From Acidobacteriota bacterium (GTDB lineage Bacteria > Acidobacteriota > Blastocatellia > RBC074), in NCBI GenBank assembly GCA_018269055.1, contig JAFDVI010000020.1:372001-436000 (forward strand): a DNA stretch of 64,000 bases, given 5' to 3'. Shown here piece after piece: positions 1-9,212 of the stretch (positions are counted from its first letter, which is position 1; the number at the start of each line of letters is the position of its first letter). The translations under genes were made by a program, and so were the position numbers. The notes below the pieces were generated by a model. It was not told the origin of the DNA. It worked only from the letters and a program-made list of their open reading frames with translations, and did no database searches.

Positions 1-2
1 AT

Positions 3-1454
3 TTCACCGTCGGCAGTTTTGATTGGTCGCCTGACGGATCGAAGATCGCGTTCAGCGCGACGATCAACTCCGATCTGATCAACGGAGGAACCTCGGATGT
101 TTACCTGCTGACGCTGGCTGACAATTCCGTCAAAAAACTGGTGTCGCAAGCAGGCCCGGACAATAATCCGAACTTTTCGCCCGACGGCAAATGGATCGTG
201 TTTAGTTCCGCAATGGGCAATCCGAAATTCTTTCACGCCAATTCACACCTGGCTTTGGTTTCGATGGACGGCGGCGCGCCACGGTCAATCACGGACGGAT
301 TTGACGAACAGCCGCAGTTTGTCGAATGGAACGCCGACGGCATTTACTTTGGCGGATTGCAAAAAACGGCTTCGCATTTGTTTCGGCTCGATCCGATGAC
401 GGGCAAATTCACGCGCATCACCGGGCCTGACAATCTCATGCTTGGCGGCGCAAGTTTGACCAAAGACGGCAAACAGATGGCATTTACCGCGCCGTCGCCC
501 ATCTCGCTCAGTGAAGTGTACGTGTCATCAGTTGCCAGCTTTTCCCCGCGCAAACTGACAGCGATGACTGACCAACTTAAAGACTTCACGCTGGCCACGC
601 GCGAGGTCATTTCCTGGCCGAGCAAAGACGGCGCAACCATCGAAGGCATTTTGATCAAACCCGCCGACTTCGATGCGGCGAAAAAGTATCCGCTGTTGTG
701 CATCATTCACGGAGGCCCGACGGGCATTGATCGGCCCACGCTGCTCGACAGAACGTACTACCCTTCCGACATCTGGGCGGCGAAAGGCGCGCTGGTGTTG
801 AAAGTCAACTATCGTGGCAGCGCGGGCTATGGCGAAAAATTCCGGCAATTGAACGTCCGCAACCTCGGCGTGGGCGATGCATGGGATGTGATTTCCGGCG
901 TGGATTATTTGATCGGCAAAGGCTGGGTAGACGGCAACCGAGTCGGCTGCATGGGTTGGAGCCAGGGCGGATACATCTCGGCGTTCCTGACGACTTCCAG
1001 CGACCGGTTCAAGGCGATTTCCGTCGGCGCTGGCATTTCCAACTGGGCGACGTATTACTACAACACGGACATCACGCCGTTCACCATTCAATATCTGGGC
1101 GATGATCCGGCGGATGACCCGGCGATTTACGCCAAGACATCGCCGATGACATACATCAAACAAGCCAAAACACCGACGCTGATTCAGCACGGCGAATTCG
1201 ACAAACGCGTGCCGATTCCGAACGGCTACGAATTGCGACAAGGTTTGGAAGATCGCGGCGTCCCGGTGGAAATGATCGTCTATAAAGGTTACGGCCACGG
1301 CATCACCAAACCGAAATCCATGCGCGCCGTGATGACGCACAACCTCGGCTGGTTCAACCATTACATCTTCGGCGAAGCCAAACCCGATTTCGCCAAGCCG
1401 GATTTGCCGAAAAAAGACGACAAAGACGCAACGAAGAGCCAGGCAGGAAATTGA
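3..1454 (+). CDS. S9 family peptidase (prolyl oligopeptidase type), 5'-truncated by window edge
   Basis: Serine peptidase that cleaves short peptides. The frame is open from base 3, so the true start lies before the window and only the last 483 residues are visible. The N-terminal part shows WD40/TolB-like beta-propeller repeats (SPDGSKIAFSA, SPDGKWIVFSS). The C-terminal alpha/beta hydrolase domain carries the nucleophile in GWSQGG (Ser codon 960-962), the Asp in EFDKRVP (codon 1200) and the His in GYGHGI (codon 1296), so the catalytic triad is complete. The tail ends in a lysine- and aspartate-rich stretch. A hairpin repeat follows the stop. An internal GTG at 141 could be miscalled as a start, but the propeller repeats continue upstream of it. 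Confidence 0.9.
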   Translation, partial: FTVGSFDWSPDGSKIAFSATINSDLINGGTSDVYLLTLADNSVKKLVSQAGPDNNPNFSPDGKWIVFSSAMGNPKFFHANSHLALVSMDGGAPRSITDGFDEQPQFVEWNADGIYFGGLQKTASHLFRLDPMTGKFTRITGPDNLMLGGASLTKDGKQMAFTAPSPISLSEVYVSSVASFSPRKLTAMTDQLKDFTLATREVISWPSKDGATIEGILIKPADFDAAKKYPLLCIIHGGPTGIDRPTLLDRTYYPSDIWAAKGALVLKVNYRGSAGYGEKFRQLNVRNLGVGDAWDVISGVDYLIGKGWVDGNRVGCMGWSQGGYISAFLTTSSDRFKAISVGAGISNWATYYYNTDITPFTIQYLGDDPADDPAIYAKTSPMTYIKQAKTPTLIQHGEFDKRVPIPNGYELRQGLEDRGVPVEMIVYKGYGHGITKPKSMRAVMTHNLGWFNHYIFGEAKPDFAKPDLPKKDDKDATKSQAGN

Positions 1455-1467
1455 TTCAAACGGAGGA

Positions 1468-1495
1468 GTAGAGACGCAAAAATTTGCGTCTCTAC
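1468..1495. repeat. short palindromic repeat, 13-bp perfect stems
   Basis: Inverted repeat with arms 1468-1480 and 1483-1495 (GTAGAGACGCAAA and its complement) around a 2-nt spacer. It lies between the convergent S9 and DUF1501 genes and may act as a bidirectional transcription stop, although there is no long T-run. Confidence 0.7.
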
Positions 1496-1504
1496 CTTTC
1501 AGAA

Positions 1505-2944
1505 TCAGGCCAAAATCGCCTTCACGACTTCACCGGAAACATTTGTCAGCCGCGCGTCTATCCCCTGGAACTTGACCGTCAGTCGCAGATGATTGATCCC
1601 CAGCAAATGCAGCATCGTCGCGTGCAGGTCGTGAACGCTGACAGGATTTTCAACCGCAGCATATCCAAGCTCATCCGTCGCGCCATACGTCATGCCGCCT
1701 TTGATTCCTCCACCCGCCAGCATGTACGAAAAGCCTTTGATGTGATGGTCGCGACCATTGCCGCCCTGTGACATCGGTGTGCGGCCAAATTCTCCGCCCC
1801 AAATGATCAGCGTGTCATCGAACATGCCGCGCTGTTTCAAATCCTTGATCAACGCAGCCGTCGCGCGATCCACTTCTTTGGCTTTGAGCGGAATGCTGGA
1901 CGGAATGTTGTTGTGATGATCCCAATCGCGATGGTAAAGCTGAACGAAGCGCACGCCGCGTTCGGCCAAACGGCGCGCCAACAAACAGTTTGAAGCAAAT
2001 GAACCGTCGCCCGGTTTGGCTCCGTACAGCTCCAACATCTGTTTCGGCTCTTTGCTCATATCGGTCAAATCCGGCACCGAAGATTGCATGCGAAACGCCA
2101 TTTCGTATTGCGCGATGCGTGTCAACGCTTCGGCATCTTTGGTTGCATCGAATTGCAACTTGTTCAGCTTGTTGATTGCCGCAATGGAATCGCGCTGCAT
2201 TTCCGCGTTAAGCCCTGCGGGGTTGTTGATGTACAACACCGGATCGCCAATCGAATTCAGCTTCACGCCTTGAAACTTGCTGGGCAAAAACCCGGCGGAC
2301 CATTGGCGTTGCGCAACGGGCTGATTTTGGCCTCCAACGCCGGAAGACATCAGCACCACAAAGCCCGGAAGGTTTTCGGTTTCGGCTCCAAGTCCGTACA
2401 ACAGCCACGATCCCATGCTCGGCCGCCCGGCGATGATCGAACCCGTGTTCATCAACTGATGCGCCGGATCGTGATTGATCTGTTCGCCCCACATCGAACG
2501 AATGATGCAAACGTCATCGGCGATGCCGCCGATTTCCGTAAACAATTCGTTGATTTCCTGTCCCGATTTTCCGAAGCGTTTGAACTGGAATTGCGGACCG
2601 AAACACATCAGCTTTTGGTTTTGCAATTGCGCGATTTGCTGCCCTTTGGTGAAGGATTCCGGCATCGGACGCCCGTGCATCTTGGCCAGTTCCGGTTTGT
2701 AATCGAAGGTTTCCAGATGCGAAGGCCCGCCGGCTTGATACAGGAAAATCACGCGTTTGGCTCTGGCCGCGTGATGCAGCGGATTGACCACGCCTTTGGA
2801 TTGCAGAGTGTGGATTGCGGATTGCGGATTCGCCGCCCCCAAAACCCTTTGATCAAACAATGTCGCCAACGCAATGGAACCAAGTCCAGCAAATCCTTGG
2901 CCCAGAAAGGTGCGGCGACTCACCTCGAATTGATTCTCTTTCAT
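1505..2944 (-). CDS. DUF1501 domain-containing protein (sulfatase-like), probable Tat export
   Basis: 479-residue protein of the DUF1501 family, which has an alkaline-phosphatase/sulfatase-like fold and is common in Planctomycetes and Acidobacteria. The N-terminus has a twin-arginine signal (SRRTFLGQGFAGLGS) followed by a hydrophobic stretch, so export by Tat is likely. Family motifs include HAARAKRVIFLYQAGGPSHL near residues 57-76 and WGGEFGRTPMSQGGNGRDHH near residue 385. The ATG at 2944 has GAGGAA 7 nt upstream. The next gene upstream on the same strand is the PSD1 protein, its usual genomic partner, and a hairpin element separates the two. Residues around 38-50 (ANPQSAIHTLQS) are encoded by a heptamer repeat that looks inserted. 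The biochemical role of the family is unknown. Confidence 0.9.
   Translation of the reverse strand: MKENQFEVSRRTFLGQGFAGLGSIALATLFDQRVLGAANPQSAIHTLQSKGVVNPLHHAARAKRVIFLYQAGGPSHLETFDYKPELAKMHGRPMPESFTKGQQIAQLQNQKLMCFGPQFQFKRFGKSGQEINELFTEIGGIADDVCIIRSMWGEQINHDPAHQLMNTGSIIAGRPSMGSWLLYGLGAETENLPGFVVLMSSGVGGQNQPVAQRQWSAGFLPSKFQGVKLNSIGDPVLYINNPAGLNAEMQRDSIAAINKLNKLQFDATKDAEALTRIAQYEMAFRMQSSVPDLTDMSKEPKQMLELYGAKPGDGSFASNCLLARRLAERGVRFVQLYHRDWDHHNNIPSSIPLKAKEVDRATAALIKDLKQRGMFDDTLIIWGGEFGRTPMSQGGNGRDHHIKGFSYMLAGGGIKGGMTYGATDELGYAAVENPVSVHDLHATMLHLLGINHLRLTVKFQGIDARLTNVSGEVVKAILA
2811..2834. repeat. intragenic GGATTGC heptamer repeat in DUF1501 gene
   Basis: Tandem GGATTGC units lie inside the DUF1501 coding region just after the signal peptide. 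On the coding strand they read as NPQSAI. The same heptamer occurs inside the PSD1 and larC genes. Confidence 0.7.
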
Positions 2945-2969
2945 CGCTAATTCCTCAACTGATGCATCC

Positions 2970-3119
2970 TTGGAGTGCTACGCTTTTGGCGTAGCTTTGG
3001 CAGTCCATTGAATTTACATGCCTGATAGAAACACCTATCTTCACAACACTTAGTTCTCGCCATGTCTGCTCTACAGAAAACGACTTCCAAAGCTACGCCA
3101 AAAGCGTAGCACTCCAAAG
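2970..3119. repeat. hairpin-ended repeat element, copy 1 (about 150 bp)
   Basis: Both ends carry an imperfect palindrome. The left end is 2970-3005 (TTGGAGTGCTACGC, short loop, GCGTAGCTTTGG). The right end is 3082-3119, the reverse complement of the same motif and closing with CACTCCAAAG. Further copies lie at 6497-6654 and 9043-9206, while the interiors differ. The element sits between PSD1 and DUF1501 and abuts the PSD1 stop codon. It resembles a REP pair (BIME) or a MITE-like unit. No transposase is visible. Confidence 0.8.
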
Positions 3120-6100
3120 TTAATTTCTGGTGATGGTTTCGTGCAGATTCAGAATCGCTCGCGTGACGGTGATCATTGCGGCCAGTTTTGCTGAAGCCAA
3201 ACCTTTCGGAGTTGGAGCATCGCCAACACTTGCCAACTCTCGCGCGGATTTGGGATCGCGCAGGAAACCAGCCAAGCTTTTTTGATGAAGTTCCGAGAGC
3301 ACGCGCATCTCTTCTGACGTTGGTTTGCGCCCTGTGGCTCGTTCAAACGCCCAGGCGATTTGCGATGTTGGCGTCAGTCCGCCGTGTTGCAATGCGTTTT
3401 GAGCGAATACGCGTGCCGCTTCGACAAAGATCGGATCGTTCAGCAAGACCAACGCTTGCAGCGGCGTATTCGAGTTCGTTCGATTGACCGTGCACTCTTC
3501 GCGCGATGGCGCATCGAAAGTGCTCAAGGATGGGTGCAGAAACGTTCGCTGCCAGTGAACGTACACGCCGCGACGATACAGATTTTCGCCGCGCTCTTCC
3601 GAATAATCGCGCACCGGAAAGTTCAGCGTTGCCAAATACCGTTCGGGCTGCACAGGTTTGATCGAAGGTCCGCCGAATTTTTCCACCAACAAACCGGAAA
3701 CGCTCAGCGCGATGTCACGAACGATTTCGGCATCCATGCGAAACCGGTTTTGATGCGCAAGCAGACGATTGTCAGGATCTGCGGAGTGAGGATTGTGGAT
3801 TATGGATTGCGGATTTTCCTGCTTCGATTCGATTGGCGCCGTTTGTGGATTGCTGCTTTGACGGTATGTGTGGCTGGTGACAATCAATCGGATGATATGT
3901 TTGACATCCCAATCGTGCGGTTGCGTTTTTCCGCAATCCGCAATCCGCAATCCGCAATCGGACGGATGAAGAAATTCGCTGGCCAGCCAATCCAGTAGTT
4001 CAGGATGTGTAGGCCATTCGCCTTGCGACCCCAGGTCGTCCAGCGTTTTGGAAATGCCCACGCCGAAAAACTCTCGCCACAGCCGATTGACGAACACGCG
4101 CGCGGTGAGCGGGTTTTCTTTGGAAACAATCCAGTTCGCCAAATCCAGCCGGGTCAATCGCCGTTCGTTTGCTTCCGGCTTGGCCGCAGCAGCCGCATTA
4201 AACATCATTGGGATTGCGGGATTCACAACCTGTCCGGATTCATCCAGGAAATTGCCGCGCGGCAAAATTCGCGTTTCCGCAGGCGTCATCGTTTCGGTGA
4301 TCATCACGCGCGGAATTTGCGAATCCAGCAAATCGCGCTCGGCTTCCAGTTTGGCGACACGAATTGTCAGCGGTTGCAGTTCCGACGCGGTCCACTGGAA
4401 AAACGACTGAAGTTGTTTGTTCTGCGCGTCAGTTCGTTTGTCCGGTGATTCTTTCAACGCCGCGGCAATTTCAAACGGCAAGCCGTTCATTGGGCGCGAA
4501 GATTTCGCTTGATGATCCGGCCACGAATATTCTGCCGACGATAGCGCCAATCGGAACCGGCCAATCGTCGCTCTTCGCAGTTCGGAATCGTGATGCAACC
4601 GAACGGTGACAACCGATTCTGCGTCGGTCTTCAATTTCTGCGCCAATCGCAACGCGATGAAGGCTCCGCGCCCGTCGGCAAATGACATTCCCCAACCGGT
4701 TTTGGCGTTCCCGTCAATCGCATTCATCGGATGGTTTTCCGGCCACTCTCCTGCACGATCTGTCGTCGCTAACACAAAGCTGAGCGGAGTCCGTCCAACT
4801 GAGGTATCAACTTCGGTGAGCACAAACCGATCCGCTCCGCGCGCGACGCGATTGGCGGGCAAACTTTCGTCCTGAACAACTTCGATGCCCAGCGCAGTCC
4901 ATTCGCCAGCGCCGGGTTTGAAACTGACGGTGTAGGTCGCGTTATCTGAATTTTCGCCGCTGGCAACGACCAATCCATCGCCTTTGATTTCTTCGGAAAC
5001 GATATTGCCGCCTCGATATTGCGTAACGACCAAAGGCTGGTCGTTATAAATCGTCAGCGTTGTTCCACCGGTTGAACTGGCGGAAATTGGCGTTTGAAAC
5101 TGCCAAGCCAACTTACCCGCCTCAAACTCTTGCAGCGTTTGTTGTTCCCAAGCGGCGCGGCGTGCGTTGAGTTTTTCCGCTTGTTCGTCCAATTCAGTTT
5201 GCGCCCAGTCCAAATCCTGCGTCAGTTTGTCAAACTGGCGTTTTTGCGCTTCGGTCGGCAATTCCAGCTTCGATCCCCAGGCGTTGCGACCTCGATCCGG
5301 AACCAGGCCGGTTTCCTTGATGTCGGCGAAAAAGGCTTTCATCGAATAAAAGTCCTTCGACAAATACGGATCGAATTTGTGGTCGTGGCATTCGGCGCAT
5401 CCCATCGTCGCGCCTAACCAGACGATGCTGGTTGTGCGAACGCGGTCGGCCGCGTATTTGGCTAGATACTCTTTCGGCTGCAAACCGCCTTCGGCGGAAA
5501 CGCGATTTAATCGGTTATAAGCCGAAGCAACTTTTTGCTCGGTCGTCGCGTTCGGCAGCAAATCGCCCGCAATTTGTTCGCGCGTAAATTGATCGAAGGG
5601 TTTGTTTTCCAAAAACGAACGCAACACATAATCGCGGTAAGGCCAAGTCGGATACGCATTGTCTCCGTGAAAGCCGGAGGTGTCAGCATATCGAACCGCG
5701 TCCAGCCAATGCATGGTTTGTTTTTCTGCGTACCGTGGGCTGCCGAGCAATCGGTCAACCAGTTTTTCGTACGCATCTGGCGATTTGTCGGCGATGAAGG
5801 CGGCGATTTCCGCTGACGTGGGCGGGATGCCCGTCAAATCAAGCGAGACGCGGCGAATCAAGGTTCGGCGGTCGGCTTCGGGCGCGGGCGACAATCCTTC
5901 TTTGGCTAAACGAGCTTGAATAAACGCGTCTATCGGATTGCGGATTGCGGATTGCGGATTGCGGATTTCCGGAACCGCGGAACGTGCGATGGGTTGATAG
6001 GCCCAGTGGCCTTCGTATTTTGCGCCTTCGGCAACCCAGCGGCGAATCAATTCCTTCTGTGCGGCGGTCAGTTCCTTGTGGATTTCTTCGGGCGGCATCA

Positions 6101-6419
6101 ATTCGGACTTGTCGGTCGAAAAGATGCGGCGAATGATTTCGCTTTCGTCGGGTTTGCCGGGAACGATGGGCGTCACACCCGAACGGGTTTTCTTGATCGC
6201 TTCTTGGCGAATGTCCAATCGCAATCCGGCTTTGCGTGCGTTTTTGTCCGGCCCGTGGCAGCGGTAACAGGTGTCTGCGAAGATCGGTCGAATATCTCGA
6301 TTGAACCTGATGACATTGCCTTGTGCGGAAATCTGCCGATTCGATAACAAAGCCGCAGCAGCCAACCCAGCGATTACGGCAACCAGCAAAAGTTTGCGAG
6401 TTCGGATGTAGGCGCTCAT
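3120..6419 (-). CDS. PSD1 and planctomycete cytochrome C domain-containing protein (DUF1549/DUF1553)
   Basis: Large exported protein of about 1099 residues. Order of domains: signal/anchor segment (RKLLLVAVIAGLAAAALL), a c-type cytochrome-like PSCyt1 domain with CYRCHGPD haem-binding motif and MPPEE, DUF1549 with HWLDAVRYADTSG and a second CxxCH (CAECHDH), a central discoidin-like region, and C-terminal DUF1553 (FVNRLWREFFGVG, NRTNSNTPLQALVLLND). The start is placed at the ATG at 6419. A 60-codon longer frame exists, but its first part is read from the hairpin element at 6497-6654, which argues against it. Three tracts of heptamer repeat are inserted in frame (see 3790-3960 and 5934-5967). 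Family members usually pair with DUF1501 proteins, as here. Confidence 0.9.
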   Translation of the reverse strand: MSAYIRTRKLLLVAVIAGLAAAALLSNRQISAQGNVIRFNRDIRPIFADTCYRCHGPDKNARKAGLRLDIRQEAIKKTRSGVTPIVPGKPDESEIIRRIFSTDKSELMPPEEIHKELTAAQKELIRRWVAEGAKYEGHWAYQPIARSAVPEIRNPQSAIRNPIDAFIQARLAKEGLSPAPEADRRTLIRRVSLDLTGIPPTSAEIAAFIADKSPDAYEKLVDRLLGSPRYAEKQTMHWLDAVRYADTSGFHGDNAYPTWPYRDYVLRSFLENKPFDQFTREQIAGDLLPNATTEQKVASAYNRLNRVSAEGGLQPKEYLAKYAADRVRTTSIVWLGATMGCAECHDHKFDPYLSKDFYSMKAFFADIKETGLVPDRGRNAWGSKLELPTEAQKRQFDKLTQDLDWAQTELDEQAEKLNARRAAWEQQTLQEFEAGKLAWQFQTPISASSTGGTTLTIYNDQPLVVTQYRGGNIVSEEIKGDGLVVASGENSDNATYTVSFKPGAGEWTALGIEVVQDESLPANRVARGADRFVLTEVDTSVGRTPLSFVLATTDRAGEWPENHPMNAIDGNAKTGWGMSFADGRGAFIALRLAQKLKTDAESVVTVRLHHDSELRRATIGRFRLALSSAEYSWPDHQAKSSRPMNGLPFEIAAALKESPDKRTDAQNKQLQSFFQWTASELQPLTIRVAKLEAERDLLDSQIPRVMITETMTPAETRILPRGNFLDESGQVVNPAIPMMFNAAAAAKPEANERRLTRLDLANWIVSKENPLTARVFVNRLWREFFGVGISKTLDDLGSQGEWPTHPELLDWLASEFLHPSDCGLRIADCGKTQPHDWDVKHIIRLIVTSHTYRQSSNPQTAPIESKQENPQSIIHNPHSADPDNRLLAHQNRFRMDAEIVRDIALSVSGLLVEKFGGPSIKPVQPERYLATLNFPVRDYSEERGENLYRRGVYVHWQRTFLHPSLSTFDAPSREECTVNRTNSNTPLQALVLLNDPIFVEAARVFAQNALQHGGLTPTSQIAWAFERATGRKPTSEEMRVLSELHQKSLAGFLRDPKSARELASVGDAPTPKGLASAKLAAMITVTRAILNLHETITRN
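3931..3960. repeat. intragenic CAATCCG heptamer repeat in PSD1 gene
   Basis: About four tandem CAATCCG units. The PSD1 gene reads this tract in a frame giving DCGLRIADCG, unlike the NPQSAI reading elsewhere. A related degenerate tract lies at 3790-3817 (giving NPQSIIHNPHSA). Confidence 0.75.
5934..5967. repeat. intragenic GGATTGC heptamer repeat in PSD1 gene
   Basis: Nearly five tandem GGATTGC units, opposite in orientation to the tract at 3931-3960 of the same gene. The coding strand reads IRNPQSAIRNP, a short insertion between the cytochrome domain and DUF1549. Confidence 0.8.
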
Positions 6420-6496
6420 GACGTTCGAGTTTTCTTTCTTGAGATTAGCGGCGGTAACGCTGACGCCACAATAGACGAAACCGAAAGACAAAGCCA

Positions 6497-6654
6497 CTTT
6501 GGAGTGCGCCGCGCTCGGCGGCGCTTTGGAAGTCCAGTCTTCAGTACAATATTTCGCGGATTGGTCGCTTAAGAAAAAAATTGTGCTTCGAAGCTCCATT
6601 GTGCGAAGTTAGAAAACGACTTCCAAAGCTGCGCCGAAGGCGCAGCACTCCAAA
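6497..6654. repeat. hairpin-ended repeat element, copy 2 (about 158 bp)
   Basis: The left hairpin is 6497-6534 (CTTTGGAGTGC, GC-rich stem, GCTTTGGAAGTC). The right hairpin is 6618-6654 in inverted orientation. It occupies most of the 322-bp divergent gap between the PSD1 gene and the acyl-CoA ligase. Outside the repeat this gap shows only the ligase ribosome binding site. Confidence 0.8.
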
Positions 6655-6741
6655 TTTTCAATGCATTGAAAATGCCGGAACCTTCGATTAGGCTTTTGGC
6701 CAATTCGCACTACAAAATCCAACAATTCAGGAGCACCAGTA

Positions 6742-8376
6742 ATGATGACGATGATGAACACGCCGTTGACGATGCCGGTGTTGATGGACCGGGGGCCAAT
6801 GCTCCATCCGGAAACCGAAATCGTTTCGAAGATGCGGGACAAGATTCACCGCTATACCTATGCCGAACTGGGCAAACGCGCGCGGCAATTCGCCAATGCC
6901 ATCACCAGGCTCGGCATCAAACAGGGCGACCGCGTCGCTACGTTGGCCTGGAACGGATACCGCCATCTGGAAGTGTATTACGCTACGCCGTGCATGGGAG
7001 CGGTGCTGCATACATTGAATTTGCGGCTTTCGGCTGCTGATTTGGAATACATCGTCAATCACGCCGAAGATTCCGTGATTTGCGTGGACGATGATTTGTT
7101 GCCAATTCTGGAAAAGCTGGCCGGCAAGATTCCCGCCGTCAAACACATCATTGTGATGAACAACACGGGCAATCAAGCTTCCGACGCGCTGGCCGCTTCC
7201 GCCAAGATTCACGATTATGAAGAGCTGATCGCGGGCGAGCCGACCGAATTCACCTGGCCGGAAATTGACGAGAATTCGCCGATGGGATTGTGTTACACCA
7301 GCGGAACCACTGGCCATCCGAAAGGCGTGATGTACACTCACCGGTCGAATTACCTGCACACAATAACCGGCGGGTTGCCTGACGCGCTGGGATTAAAACG
7401 CGATGACGTGGTGATGGCTGTTGTGCCGATGTTTCACGCCAACGCCTGGGGATTGCCCTATATCTGCATGATGCTGGGATTGAAACAGGTATTCCCCGGC
7501 CCGACGATGGACGGCGCTTCGGTGTGCCAGTTATTGCAGGATGAAAAAGTCACCTTCACCGGCGGCGTGCCGACCATCTGGATGGGCGTCATCAGCGAAC
7601 TGCAAGCCAATCCCGGCAAATACGATTTGTCCAATTTGCGCGAAATGGTTTGTGGAGGCTCTTCCCCGCCGCGCGCGATGATTGACTGGCTGGAAACCAA
7701 TCTCGGTATTGATTTCATTCAAGCCTGGGGCATGACCGAAACCTCGCCGCTCGGTACAGTTTGTCGGTTGAAACCGAAGATGAAAAACCTGCCGCGCGAA
7801 AAGAAGCTGGACATCAAACAGCGCGCAGGTCTTTACACGCCGGGTTTGCGGCTGCGCATCGTCAACGACTTTGGCGAAGAAGTTCCGCACGATGGCGCTT
7901 CGATGGGACGGTTGTTGGTCAAAGGGCCTTGGATCGCCGCGACGTATTACCGAACCGATCCGACGCCGGACAAATTTCCCGATGGATGGCTGGACACGGG
8001 CGACGTGGCGACACTGGACACTGAAGGTTATATGGCCATTGCCGACCGGTCGAAAGATTTGGTCAAAAGCGGCGGCGAATGGATTTCGTCCGTAGATTTG
8101 GAAAACGCGATTATGGCCGTGCCGGGCGTTGCCGAAGCCGCCGTCATCGCCATTGCACATCCGAAATGGGACGAACGCCCGCTGGCTTGCGTTGTGAAAA
8201 AACCCGGCGCGGAACTGACCAAAGATCAGATTTACGATCACTTGCTGAAGAGCTTCGCCAAATGGTGGATGCCCGACGACATCCTCTTCATTGACGCTGT
8301 TCCCAAAACCAGCGTCGGCAAATTCGACAAGAAAGTCTTGCGCGAACAATTCAAGGATTTTCAATTGAAGTCATAA
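6742..8376 (+). CDS. AMP-binding acyl-CoA synthetase (medium/long-chain fatty acid type)
   Basis: Activates a carboxylic acid to its acyl-CoA through an acyl-adenylate. The 544 residues match ANL-superfamily length. The P-loop signature [12 protein letters not shown] lies near residue 184, [10 protein letters not shown] near 328, and [10 protein letters not shown] and [15 protein letters not shown] in the hinge region. The catalytic lysine is in [11 protein letters not shown] near the C-terminus. The ATG at 6742 has AGGAG 8 nt upstream, which decides the start among several nearby ATGs. The family includes fatty acyl and 3-(methylthio)propionyl (DmdB-like) ligases; the substrate cannot be read from sequence. 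An inverted repeat separates it from the next gene. Confidence 0.9.
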   Translation: MMTMMNTPLTMPVLMDRGPMLHPETEIVSKMRDKIHRYTYAELGKRARQFANAITRLGIKQGDRVATLAWNGYRHLEVYYATPCMGAVLHTLNLRLSAADLEYIVNHAEDSVICVDDDLLPILEKLAGKIPAVKHIIVMNNTGNQASDALAASAKIHDYEELIAGEPTEFTWPEIDENSPMGLCYTSGTTGHPKGVMYTHRSNYLHTITGGLPDALGLKRDDVVMAVVPMFHANAWGLPYICMMLGLKQVFPGPTMDGASVCQLLQDEKVTFTGGVPTIWMGVISELQANPGKYDLSNLREMVCGGSSPPRAMIDWLETNLGIDFIQAWGMTETSPLGTVCRLKPKMKNLPREKKLDIKQRAGLYTPGLRLRIVNDFGEEVPHDGASMGRLLVKGPWIAATYYRTDPTPDKFPDGWLDTGDVATLDTEGYMAIADRSKDLVKSGGEWISSVDLENAIMAVPGVAEAAVIAIAHPKWDERPLACVVKKPGAELTKDQIYDHLLKSFAKWWMPDDILFIDAVPKTSVGKFDKKVLREQFKDFQLKS

Positions 8377-8383
8377 TCCACTG

Positions 8384-8473
8384 CGGTACGGAACCGGGAG
8401 CGGTAGCGACTGGACGCTTTCATCGAACGCACCTTCTAGCCCTCCGGTCGCTACCGCTCTCGGTTCCGCACCG
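8384..8473. repeat. long inverted repeat, 27-bp arms
   Basis: Arms 8384-8410 and 8447-8473 are complementary with two mismatches around a 36-nt spacer. The right arm ends just before the next ATG, so the hairpin may include its ribosome binding region. Confidence 0.75.
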
Positions 8474-8483
8474 ATTATCACGA

Positions 8484-9041
8484 ATGAGAATCACACGTGT
8501 TTACACCAAGACCGGCGACACAGGCGAAACTTCGCTGGTGGACGGCAGCCGCGTCAAAAAAAGCGATTTGCGCGTGGCCGCGTATGGCGACGTGGATGAG
8601 CTGAATTCCCTGCTCGGCGTGGCGCGCGTCGGATTGCAGGATCAACAGCTCGATGATGCGCTCGGCAAAATTCAAAACGAGTTGTTCATCGTCGGCGCGG
8701 ATTTGGCCAGCCCGCTGACCATCCAGGTTCCACGCGTAGACGAAACGCACATCGCCGAAATGGAGCAGTTGATTGATTTGCTGCTGGAAGAACTGGAGCC
8801 GCTGCGCGAATTCATTTTGCCCGGCGGGATACAATTCGGAGCCACGCTGCACTTGGCGCGATGCGTCGCGCGCAGAGCCGAACGCAACATCGTCGCCTTA
8901 ATGACAGAACATGAAATCAATCTTCATTCATTGACGTACTTGAACCGGTTATCGGATTTGCTGTTCGTGATGGCTCGCGTCGCCAACCATCGCGCGGGCG
9001 TCAAGGAACAATCGGCGAACTTCAGTTCCCGAAAGAAGTGA
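8484..9041 (+). CDS. pduO: cob(I)yrinic acid a,c-diamide adenosyltransferase, PduO type
   Basis: Transfers the 5'-deoxyadenosyl group of ATP to cob(I)alamin, giving adenosylcobalamin for B12-dependent mutases. The 185-residue length is typical. N-terminal ATP-binding motif [18 protein letters not shown] near residues 7-24 and [13 protein letters not shown] near 32-44 are hallmarks. The C-terminal half has [11 protein letters not shown], with the conserved basic residues, and [14 protein letters not shown]. It follows the acyl-CoA ligase after 107 bp filled by an inverted repeat. The pairing suggests, without proof, a link to propionyl- or methylmalonyl-CoA metabolism. No ribosome binding site is obvious, because the inverted repeat ends 10 nt before the start. 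Confidence 0.93.
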   Translation: MRITRVYTKTGDTGETSLVDGSRVKKSDLRVAAYGDVDELNSLLGVARVGLQDQQLDDALGKIQNELFIVGADLASPLTIQVPRVDETHIAEMEQLIDLLLEELEPLREFILPGGIQFGATLHLARCVARRAERNIVALMTEHEINLHSLTYLNRLSDLLFVMARVANHRAGVKEQSANFSSRKK

Positions 9042-9042
9042 A

Positions 9043-9206
9043 CTTTGGAGTGCTGCGCTCTCGGCGCAGCTTTGGTAGTTCATTGGATTTTCGAACCATT
9101 GCCGGAATCAGATAACGTCACCTGACAGAATATGGCACAAGATTCAAACGAAGAAACGAGAAGACAAGGGACTTCCAAAGCTACGCCAAAGGCGTAGCAC
9201 TCCAAA
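9043..9206. repeat. hairpin-ended repeat element, copy 3 (about 164 bp)
   Basis: The left hairpin is 9043-9079 and the right hairpin 9170-9206, inverted. It fills the gap between the adenosyltransferase stop and the O-antigen ligase start, so the next gene starts about 7 nt after it and has no canonical ribosome binding site. Confidence 0.8.
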
Positions 9207-9212
9207 TATGAC

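Noticed and set aside
528..1361. Long open frame on the minus strand across the S9 peptidase gene
   Set aside because: Antisense shadow of a gene with a full catalytic triad; no motif or ribosome binding site of its own. The same holds for long antisense frames over many other genes (for example 2084-2950 plus, 3360-3998 plus, 6727-7359 minus, 31350-32048 plus, 58168-59148 plus).
3931..3960. Tandem CAATCCG units as a possible CRISPR remnant
   Set aside because: Units are 7 nt with no spacers and lie inside a coding frame; no cas genes.
6420..6599. 60-codon N-terminal extension of the PSD1 gene
   Set aside because: Its first codons are read from a repeat element, and the internal ATG at 6419 is directly followed by a membrane/signal segment.
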